From the NCBI GenBank assembly GCA_000151295.1, contig GG745330.1, forward strand, positions 1,432,679 to 1,449,911: a DNA stretch of 17,233 bases, in the 5' to 3' direction. This DNA is from Allomyces macrogynus ATCC 38327. Lineage: Eukaryota > Blastocladiomycota > Blastocladiomycetes > Blastocladiales > Blastocladiaceae. Positions 1 to 8,196 of this stretch are shown here, one piece after another (within the stretch, counting starts at the first letter, position 1; the number at the start of each line of letters is the position of its first letter). A program made the translations under genes and the position numbers. Below the pieces are notes generated by a model, which ran no database searches, was not told the DNA's origin, and saw only the letters and a list, made by a program, of their open reading frames with translations.

Positions 1-452
1 GGCTGCCCATGGGCGGCGGTGGCGGCGGCGGATACGGGTACCCCATATGGTGCGGGTGGTGCGGCCCTGCGGCTCCAGCGGCACCGCGCGCACCGAGCTG
101 ATGCAGGATGTTGATGTGCGCCTGCTCGCGGGCCAGCACGTGCGGGTCGACGCCCGGAGGCGCCTGCGGGCCTTGCGGCGGTTGCTGCACGATCTGCCGC
201 GAGTTGGCGAGGTTGCGCGCGACCGAGGTCGGCACGTTACCGGCAAGCACGAGACTCGATTTCTTCTTGGGCACGCCCGCGGCGGCCGCGGCCGCGAGCG
301 CGGCAACGCTCGTCGGCGGCGAGTCGCGCTGCTGCTGCATGCGCGGGCTCAGCGTATCGGACTCGCCCGGGACGCGCGCCGATTGCTGCGGTTGTCCGGG
401 GGGTGGCGGCGGGAGCATGCCAGCGGCCGCGGCACGCATTTGCATGGCGGCG

Positions 453-487
<35 letters not shown>

Positions 488-617
488 GAGCTGCTGCTGG
501 TACAGGTGCTGCTGCTGTTGCTGCTGCAGGAACTGCTGCCGCTGAATCGCTTGCTGCCGCTGCAGGTCCTGCTGTTGCTGCTGCTGTTGCTGTTGGAGCT
601 CCTGTTGCCGCTGCAAT

Positions 618-671
<54 letters not shown>

Positions 672-2350
672 ATCGCCATCATCCCTGCGTGCATCGGATG
701 CCCCGGCGGCGGCGACTCGAGCCCGTGCGCCGCCGTCGGCGTGCGCGGCGGCTCGTTCCCCGGCTGCGCTTGCATCGGCGGCGGCGCCGTGCGCACCTGC
801 ATCCCGCTCAACTTGGCCATCAGGAAATTGAACCGATCCGCTTCGTCCGTCGGCGCGCCACGCGCCTGCTGCTGCTGCACTGGCGGCACTTGCGCCGTGG
901 GCGGCGGCGACGGGCGACGCCGGTGCGGGCCGACGCCCCTGGAAGAGCATCTGCCGCAAATCCGTCGACGCCTGCGCCGGGTTCATTGCCGGCTGCGGCT
1001 GCGCTGGCGGGCTCGGGCGTCGCCGGCGTGGCGGGTGCGGGCCGTCGTCGTTTCGGCGGCAAACAACCGCCCGGCGAACCGCGACGACGTCGGCGCCGCG
1101 CGTTCCGGCTGCGCGGGCGCGGGCGCGGCCGCCTTGGCCTCGGCCGGCGGTGGCGACCGGCCGATCCCCGGCGGCGCATCGTCCGCGGGCGCGGCCTTGG
1201 ACGCCTTCATCATCTTGCGGAACGCCTCTATTGGGTTCTCGTCCGCACCCGCCGTGGGCGCCGCGGGCGGCGCCGAGCTGCGGTCTTTCCCGCGGGCCTG
1301 CGCGCGCATCTGCGCCTTGAAACTCGCGATCGGATCAAAGTCGCGCGCATGGAAATCGAAATCCTCGCTCAAGGAACCCGAGGGGCCGCCAAAGGTTTCG
1401 TCGTTCTTGGCGTCCATTTCGTCGGGCCAGTCGAGCCGGTCGTCGTGCGAATTGTCGGCGTTGCGCCGCCGGTCGCCGAGCGCGGCAAAGTCAATGTCGC
1501 GCCGCCGCGGAGTCGAGGAGGAGGAGAGCGACGTGCTCGAGGTGCGTGTTGGGTCGGATTCGGACATGGAGCCGGTGCGGGTCGGGCGCGAGAGGGATGA
1601 GGTGCTGCCGGACGTCGTGCGTCTCTGGGTGGCGAAAGGATCGGTCAGTGTGTGCGCAAAGTGGATGGTGGTGGGGCGAAAACGTGCTTACTCCCGGATC
1701 GTCGGACCCGCGACGGGTCGGCGAGGGCGACCGCGCGCCGCGCGGCGTCCACCGTTTGGCGCTGGGCCCATTGGACGACAGTTTGGCTGGACAAATGGGT
1801 CATCAGCAACAATACTCGGCAGGAAACGGGGACGGGATGGCGCGTACTGACCTTGGGCCCACTCAGGCGTCGATTCGGAGTCGGACCGCGCGCGCGACCG
1901 GCCGTTGCTGGTTGAGACCGGGTCGTTGTCGCGCTGGCCTGACCTTGCCGACGTCCGGCTAAAATATCGACCGGCGGGCAGACGGTCAGCAAGGTCGTCG
2001 AGCTACGCATCTCAACTCTCTCAAACGCACCTTGGCCGGCTCGCCGGCTCCTCGCTATCGACACAAACAACGACCGTCAGTGCTCTCTTCTCCTAGAATG
2101 CGACTCGACTTCACAAAACGCACCTGGTGCGGCACCGAATCACGTCGCTCGGGATCGCGACCGTCTTGGGCACGCGCGGCGCGTCGCGGAGCGCGAGAAG
2201 CTGTGCCTTCGTGTACTGGTACCGCGGCGGCGCCCCGGGCGGCGACGGGACATAGGCGTCGTCGTTGTCATGGTCGCTGTCGGGGTCGGGTGCGGTGGGG
2301 GCGCCGCGTACAACGCGTGCGGCCAAGGCGGCGGCCGCAGCAGTGGTCAT
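1..2350 (-). CDS. EIF4ENIF1: eIF4E-transporter (4E-T)-like polyglutamine protein, C-terminus off the window
   Basis: A translational repressor that binds the cap protein eIF4E and links it to mRNA decay/P-body factors. Exons were joined by frame: 2350-2124, 2054-2031 (24 nt), 1958-1852, 1786-1692, then 1624 leftwards; introns are 69, 72, 65 and 67 nt. Seen: a canonical eIF4E-binding motif YTKAQLL at residues 46-52 followed by the LALRDAPRVPK stretch, which recalls the fungal 4E-T pattern after this motif; a TPEW motif near 114-117; RRRDIDFAALGDRR and SSRFAGRLFA in exon 5; then a disordered Pro/Ala/Gln half with dense polyQ (about 670-455) and a Pro-rich tail at the edge. The start at 2350 is the first ATG before the motif. 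Oddity: the frame of exon 5 hits TGA at 985-983, a good-looking stretch (MNPAQASTDLRQMLFQGRR) is in another frame, and the polyQ part returns to the first frame, so one or more frameshifts lie between about 1090 and 900. Family call rests on motifs only. Confidence 0.68.
455..670 (-). repeat. CAG-rich polyglutamine-coding tract including a pure (CTG)17 run
   Basis: On the plus strand 620-670 is 17 uninterrupted CTG units, read as Q17 on the minus strand. From 619 to 455 further CAG/CAA glutamine runs are broken by Glu, Leu, Arg, Tyr, Phe and Ile, giving a coiled-coil-like Q/L/R-rich region. The mixed CAA/CAG use outside the pure run argues that glutamine is retained by selection, while the pure run should be length-variable. 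The alternative frames (polyAla, polyLeu) are open only because of the repeat. Confidence 0.9.
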
Positions 2351-2968
2351 TGGGGGCGTGGGTTACGGAGTGTGATTGCGGCAGGTGCGCGCGGTTGCTT
2401 GCTTGTTGGTGCGCGTAGTGCGGGGGCTGCTCACGGTGCGGTGGTCGTCGTCGTCGTGGAGGTGGTGGTCGCGGCGTTGGGTTGGGGATGGTTGTTGGCT
2501 GCAGCGAAGCCGTTTTTTTTTTTGCTGCCGTCGAGACTCGCGTGTCGGGCGGCCACTCGAGCCGGAACGCGTGGCACCACATGACCGCATCGCGCTGGGC
2601 GCTGGGACTTCGCCGCCAACGACCGGCAACGTCGTCCGCACCAAGCACCGTCTGTCGCACCGCGATGCATGGGAGTGGCAAGCCCGGAGCGCAGGAAGCG
2701 GTGCTGGGGTGCCGGCCGACCCAGTCGGCGCGGCGTTCTCTGCCAATCCGCGCCGGCACACCGTCGTGCCGGTCAGCCGCAACTGAAACGATCCAAGCCA
2801 AAACTGACGCATGCATTGCGACGCTCATATACAAATCAGGGGACAAGAGCGGCTACGATGCCCCTTGCTCACGCGAGCGAGCGGGCGGGTGCCGCGCCGC
2901 GGCTGCCGTCTTCCACGGCAGTGCGCAGGACCGGCCGGTAAATGGTGCGCCAAGGCCCGCGGACGCCG
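2351..2968. other. Intergenic region: 5' region of the 4E-T-like gene and 3' region of UBE2W
   Basis: 618 bp between two minus-strand genes. No open frame here resembles a protein; the overlapping ORFs in several frames are low-complexity shadows. A T11 run lies at 2513-2523 (A11 on the gene's strand), about 160 bp upstream of the 4E-T start, and there are GTC/GTG-rich trinucleotide stretches at about 2444-2470. The promoter of the 4E-T-like gene must lie here, but no clear TATA box was seen. Confidence 0.6.
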
Positions 2969-3640
2969 TCAGACCTTGTCGTCGTGGAAGAGCCAGTTGC
3001 TCTTCTTGGGGTTGGCGTTCATGCCGACGCGGCGCACGTAGCGGTCGTCGTCTGGCGGGCGTTCCTTGGCCGTGCACGACGAGAGCATCGACAGCAGGCT
3101 TAGGCACACGGAGCTGGTCGTGAGCGCGGGCGTCCATCCGTCGTAGAGGATCGATAGGCACTGGAACGAGCGAGACAGAGCGTCAGGCGTGATTAGGACG
3201 CGGAGATGGAGCAGGTTGCACGCACAATGTGGCCATTGGAGTAAATCTGCAGTTGACGTGGAGCCGGTCGCGTGTCAGTTTGCATTTGAACACGCCGCGG
3301 ATAAAGGGATCGTACGGACGTGCGGGTGCTCTGGGATCGTCGGCGCAAGGAAAATCACTTCGGGTGCCTCCATCGGGTAGTCGTGCGGGAACTTGAGCTG
3401 CAATCGCCACGACTCGCCTGCGTAAATCGAGTCTTCGGCACCGTGAATTTCAACGATCCATCTGGGAAGCGTTCATCAACGACGGGTCGGTCAATTGTGC
3501 TGGCCATGGCGTAGGCTGATCGATTGGTGTTGGTACTTTGACAAGTCGTCGGCGTCGACGACCTGGATGCCGTGCGGCGGGTTGCGCTGCAGGTCGGCGA
3601 GCTCCTTTTGCAGGCGGCGCGAGTGCAGCAGCGGCGGCAT
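2969..3640 (-). CDS. UBE2W: Ubiquitin-conjugating enzyme E2 W (UBE2W-like)
   Basis: An E2 enzyme; in animals UBE2W attaches ubiquitin to the alpha-amino group of substrate N-termini, a property tied to its unusual C-terminus. Exons: 3640-3537, 3461-3320, 3246-3226 (21 nt) and 3160-2969; introns of 75, 73 and 65 nt. The spliced product is 152 aa, against 151 for human UBE2W. Seen: N-terminal RLQKELADLQRNPP helix, WIVEIHG, the active-site region HPHIYSNGHICLSIL with catalytic Cys at residue 90 and His-Pro-His where most E2s have HPN, and a tail with NPKKSNWLFHDDKV matching the UBE2W-specific NPKKTKWWYHDD end. The start at 3640 is the ATG that gives the family N-terminus. All junctions keep frame. 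It is divergently paired with the phosphatase gene. Confidence 0.95.
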
Positions 3641-3935
3641 GGCGGTGCGGGCAGTCGGGGGCAGGTGTGCGCGTGCGTTGGAGCAGAGAGTCGAGTGCGT
3701 CGCTGTCGTTACCGTCGTGCTCGCCGTGTCCTTGGTGCAAGGCTGAAGACTCGACCGTGCCGAGCGCGAGCGGAGCGCGTCCCTGCCCATCGCTCACGTG
3801 CGGCAACAGGACCGCGATCCGGTCACGGCCGCGCCGATCGGCGGCGTGCGAGCCGACGGCCGGCTTCCTAGCGCTGCACGTCTTCTCTCCCGCTCTCCCC
3901 GCACGCCGCCCCCAACAACGCGACACGCCACCACC
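3641..3935. promoter_or_regulatory. Shared bidirectional promoter region of UBE2W and the acid phosphatase
   Basis: 295 bp separate the two divergent start codons, so both promoters and 5' UTRs must fit here. The part next to the phosphatase start is C-rich and ends in CCACC directly before its ATG, a Kozak-like context. No TATA box was recognised. The role is inferred from gene orientation. Confidence 0.5.
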
Positions 3936-5459
3936 ATGTCGACCAGCAGAGGCACCAGCGCCAGCGGCACCACCACCACCCCCACCGTGTCGACCGCGAC
4001 GACCAGCCCGCGCTACGTCGCGCCCGTCGCGTCGTTGCTGCCGCCCGGGTCGACCGTGCGCGCGCAGTACCCGTCGGACCTCTCGCTCAAGCTGGTCCAG
4101 ATTGTGCACCGTCACGGCGAGCGCACGCCCATCGTCCCCGGCCTTTCGCACCTCGTCGACCCCGTCTACACCAACTGCCACCTCGGCGCGTTTCTCGCGC
4201 TCAACTCGGCGCTGTCCACGTCGAAACCACGCGCCAGTACACAAGGTCCTGCACGACGCCGACCTTCCGCACCATGACGCGACGCCGGCACGTGCGCGGC
4301 GGGCATACTAACCGACCAAGGGCGCACGACCATGACCACGCTCGGCCGTGCGGCGCGGTCGCTTTATGTGGATACCCTCAAGTTCTTACCGTCCAAGCTG
4401 CAGCACCCGGGCGACGTATACCTGCGTTCTTCCGACTTTGCCCGCACGCTCGAGTCGCTGCACTCGGTCGTCGAAGGGATGTACCCGGAATCGGCGCACC
4501 CGCCGATGCACATCTTCACGCGCACGCCGGTCGGCAGCGATAACATTTACCGCGATTTCGGGTGCGAGCGGTACCGCCGGCTGGCCAAGCAGTTTAACGC
4601 ACTGATCAAGCACGAGGTCGGCGAGGAGATGAAGTCGTGGAGCGCAAAGTTGCAAGACATGGCGAGCGATCCGAAGCATGGCGCGGTGTTGGCGTTTGAT
4701 ATTTTGGGCGCCGGTGCGTGCCTTTCCCTCTTCCTTGTGTGGCCACAATCCGTGTCTGACCGTCGCTCGTAGCCCTCGCGCACGGCCGCGCGACCGACGT
4801 CGTGACCCCGGCCGAATACGAGACCCTGCGGGACGCCTCGACGCGGCTGTGGTTTGGCCACATGGTCAAGTACCCTGAGATGGGCCGGCTCATGCTTGGC
4901 CGGTTTGTCACCGAGTTGCACGAACTCATGGCGCACCACGTCACGGGCGTCGCGCCCGACTCGGTCGAGTTCTCGATGCACGTGCAGCACATGCGTGCGT
5001 CCGGTGCGACCACACCGCCGCGACTTGCGCTGTACTCGGGCCACGATACGACGCTCGTGCCGCTCGTGGCGGCGCTCGGCGCGTGGGATCATACCTGGCC
5101 GCCGTTTGCGAGCCATGTATGTGGATTTTTCAATGGGAGTGGAAGTGGAGAAGGTGCGCATCGACTAACCGACGTGGGTCTTCACCGGGTGTAGCTCACG
5201 CTCGAGCTGTTCCAGTCCAAGCATCCCGCGCCCACGCGCCGCGCCGAAGATTCCCACTTTATCCGACTGCGGTTCAACGGGACAAATCTGCGCGTGCCTG
5301 CGTGCCAGGAACCGGGCGCGCACTACCCCAGGCGACCCGTCGCTCTGCACGTACGCGGCGTTCAAGGCGCTCGTGGATCAAGTCGGGACCACACGCGAAC
5401 AGCGTGACCGGCTGTGTGTGCCGCTGCCCGTGGCGTCGACGCTCGAAACGGGATTTTGA
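3936..5459 (+). CDS. Histidine acid phosphatase (histidine phosphatase clade 2), frame-disrupted
   Basis: Expected to hydrolyse phosphomonoesters through a phosphohistidine intermediate. Seen: the nucleophile motif RHGERTP at residues 59-65 (codons from 4110), the family C-x2-G-x-LTD-x-G stretch at about 4290-4325, YLRSSDFARTLES, and the SGHDTTL proton-donor motif (catalytic His-Asp codons 5042-5047). Introns 4714-4772 (59 nt) and 5117-5194 (78 nt) are in phase; the second has CTAAC before its AG. No signal peptide is visible, so an intracellular relative of ACP6/PXYLP1-type enzymes is likely, about 460 aa. Two breaks: one extra base at about 5327-5330 separates QEPGAHYP from GDPSLCTYAAF, and 4215-4280 needs either two compensating shifts or an 84-nt intron (4237-4320) that would delete the LTD motif. 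The stop at 5459 assumes the 5330 shift is corrected. Confidence 0.88.
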
Positions 5460-5529
5460 ACACGAATGATCGATCTTTTGGAAGAACTCAATAGATTGAA
5501 TATTTACGGATGATGATGATGAATGGTTT
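5460..5529. terminator. Shared 3' spacer of convergent phosphatase and LMBRD1 genes
   Basis: Only 70 bp lie between the two stop codons. It is strikingly AT-richer than its surroundings (AATAGATTGAATATTTA at about 5490-5506), which would suit polyadenylation signals for both strands. The transcripts probably overlap at their 3' ends. Function is inferred from position and composition. Confidence 0.5.
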
Positions 5530-7618
5530 TCAGTTCGAGTCGCTGCGCAGCAGCGGCCGCCGCTCGCCGCGCCGCACCGTCGCCGGGGGTGCGGGCCGTG
5601 CGCGTTCTCCGTCTTCGACCTCGTCGTCGAACTCGCTGTCACTGTCGCTGTCGCCGACATCGGCCGCGCGGGACTTGCGCGCCGAGACGAGCCCGTAGAG
5701 CAGCGCAAGCCCGGAGACGGCGACGGCGACGATCTGCGTGTAGTAGAACGCGGTCGCGACAAACGGCGCTGTGAGGCCGACGCGCGCGAGAAGGACCGAC
5801 AAGACGGTCGGGGTGCATGCGGCTAGGAGCCCGGCAAGTGTGAGTGCGGGACCGGGAACGGGGCGAGACGGAGTAGAACGTACCGGCAGGCGCCGACAAG
5901 TCGCACGGTTTGCGGAAATACGCGTCGTTCGCGCACTTGTCTGGGGTCGCCGCACACTACATACCTCTTCCAGTGAGCCAAATCCAAACCTACCCGATCC
6001 ACATCCGCATAACACGCGTACATAGACCTGCGACCCCCACGTCGCGTACTGCGGCGCGACGACCGCCGTCATTTCCCAGAGCAGCGCAAGCAGCGTCATG
6101 ATCACGACCACCGTCACGAGTAACAGCGCCTGCGGTGCCGTCCGCCCCTTGCGGAGTCGGAACAGCCGGATCCACAGAACTCGCACGCCCACGACTTTCA
6201 CCCCGTGCAGGGTTGCGGCCAGGAGGTACACGAGCACTGACGCGAAGAGAATATGGTCGACCGGGTAGAACCGCGCGAGAAAGGCAAGCGATGCGTCGAC
6301 TGGGTTGATGGCCGAGGCCACGGGCAGGACGAGCCGCGGGCATTTAGCGCAGAGGGGTGGGTTGGATTGGCTACATGGTGGGTGGAGAAGATGGTCAGAT
6401 ATGGGGCGGAGATCGGGCAGGGAGGGGCATGCTCACATGGTGCTGATGATGGCAACAATGACGGCGCCCGAATAGACAAAACAGGCGACTTTGAGCGGGA
6501 ACGAGGCGATTTTCCAGAGCGGACCGCAGCACATGGGCCGGTCCCCGGCCTGGATCCGGTCCAGCTTGCGCAGGCATTTGCTAAACGATGATGGTAGACC
6601 GTGAGCGTGGTATCGACGTATCGCGACACGTGAGTCTCCGTGGATAACCGTACCGCTCCTGCTCCTCGAGGTCCTCGAGCCGCTGGTGCTCGCGCGACGT
6701 CATCAGGCTCGGGTTGGGTTGCCGCGCGTGCAAATCCTGGAGCCGGGCGCGCGTGTCGTTGAGCTCGGCGGTGACGGCGAGAATGTCGGTTTCGAGCGAC
6801 TTGAGCGGCTTGAGCAGGTAGATTGGGAGCAGGAACACGCCGGGCGCCGTGTAAACGAGGAAGACAAGCATGCCCAAAACCATGAACATGGCGAGAATGA
6901 AGAGAAGCGCGCTTTCGAGGCCTGTGGGGGAGGGGGGGGGGGGAGCACTGAGTGAGTTTGGCAAATGAGCGGATCACCAGCCGGCCAGAAAATAGGATAC
7001 GAACTGCCGCCCAGGAGCGCCTTTTTCAGGAAATCGAAATCAATGGGCCCGCCGAGACTCAGGTCGTTGGGTTTGAGGATGAGGCCAACGAGCATGAGGA
7101 TAATGAGGATGACGGCCGTGGCGAGCGTCATGCGCACGGCGGCATTGAAGCGCTGTTGTTGTCCATGAAGAGCGTGAGCCATGGTCGGGAATAATTGTCA
7201 GAGCAAAACAAGGGCGGACCTGCTGTGCGGTACGTGTCTCGTCCTCCTCCTCAAAGTAAAAGTAGGCAAACGGCACGACGAGGAACGCGTAGAGGGCGAG
7301 CACGAGGAACAAACTGTCGTAGATCCAGTTGACCGAGTTGCGAATTGATTCGAGCGTAGGTGGGTCGGCCCATGGCTGCTTGAAGCCCGTTTTGGCATTG
7401 GATGACGAAGACACGAGGAACACATCGGCCGGGAGGGCACACGCGGCCGCAGTCAAGGCGATCGCGAGGCCGACGACGGCAACAGCAAGGACGCCAGGTG
7501 CGCGCTCGCGGCGGTCGGCGTAGCGGCGCACGTAAAAGGCTGAAGCGGCGAGCGCAGCGGCAGCGCTGGCGAACGAGAGCGTGGTCGCGGTTGCGGTGAT
7601 TTGTGCGGGCACAGGCAT
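5530..7618 (-). CDS. LMBRD1: LMBRD1-like lysosomal cobalamin transporter
   Basis: A multi-pass lysosome/vacuole membrane protein; in animals LMBRD1 works with ABCD4 to release vitamin B12 from the lysosome. Seven exons: 7618-7220, 7152-7005, 6921-6654, 6580-6437, 6370-6022, 5935-5884 and 5822-5530, with introns of 67, 83, 73, 66, 86 and 61 nt, all frame-consistent. The product is about 550 aa (human 540). Seen: N-terminal membrane spans ending in the FAYFYFEEEDE motif, spans at AVILIILMLVGLIL and LFILAMFMVLGMLVFLVYTAPG with the following PIYLLKPLKSLE loop, a charged coiled-coil linker, the FYPVDHILFASVLVYLL span, LWIRLFRLRKGRTAPQALL (matching the human RRGRTRPQALL loop), APQYATWGSQVY, and an acidic/basic cytosolic tail. 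Intron 2 ends in a C12 tract. Known for the family: cobalamin transport; transport here is inferred. Confidence 0.93.
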
Positions 7619-8196
7619 AGCGGCGGCTGGGGCGCGTGCTGCAAGAAGGACTGGCCAGGTTGGAGTGCAGGTGCCGGCCGAATTGGAATGGATTGCGGGT
7701 GCTGCTGCAGGTTGTTTGTTGGCGGAGGTTGCTGGCCGCGGCCGCGCGGTGGTCGTCGGCGGTCGCTCGTGGTTGCAGGCCGCGTGGGCTGCGATGTGCG
7801 CGACGTTGGTGGTGCCGAGCGATGAGACCGCGAGAGCGAGAGCGAGAGCGGCCGGACGCGATCACGCCGGATGCACGTGCTGCGCACAACCCCCTGCTGC
7901 TTGCGCGTCGCAGCCGCATCCCGCCGTCGGCGTCGACCGCGCTGGCTCGCCATCGTCGACGCCGTCGTCGCTGCCGCCCTCTCCACGGCGCGGCCAGCTG
8001 CATCCTTACCACAAGATCCCGCGCGCCCGCCCCGTGCCAACCAAGTCCACCCGCCGCCGTCTCGGCCGCCGCGACCGTCGCGCCACTCTCCCGTCGCCCG
8101 AGCGACCCTGCATCGACCGCTTCATTGTCCGCAGCCGAAGATTATCTGCAACGGCGACCCGAGTCAAGTGCCAAACAACGCACAACCACCATCATC
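7619..8196. promoter_or_regulatory. Bidirectional promoter region between LMBRD1 and GID7
   Basis: 578 bp between divergent starts. No protein-like frame was recognised. There is a short GAGAGC-type repeat at about 7829-7850, and long C-rich stretches precede the GID7 start. The promoter function is inferred from orientation; no TATA box or known factor site was confidently seen. Confidence 0.45.

Noticed and set aside
237..986. Long minus-strand alanine-rich ORF
   Set aside because: Most of it is the polyQ tract read in the GCA frame. Only its first part (from 986) may be real sequence of the 4E-T-like gene; the polyalanine part is a shadow.
47..1600. 517-codon plus-strand ORF rich in Leu and Arg
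   Set aside because: It is the antisense of the 4E-T-like gene; its leucine runs are the CTG repeat, and no domain is visible.
4306..4320. CATACTAACCGACCAAG taken as a definite branch point and 3' splice site
   Set aside because: It fits an intron, but the same bases encode the family's LTD-x-G motif, so it is not called as certain; see the phosphatase finding.
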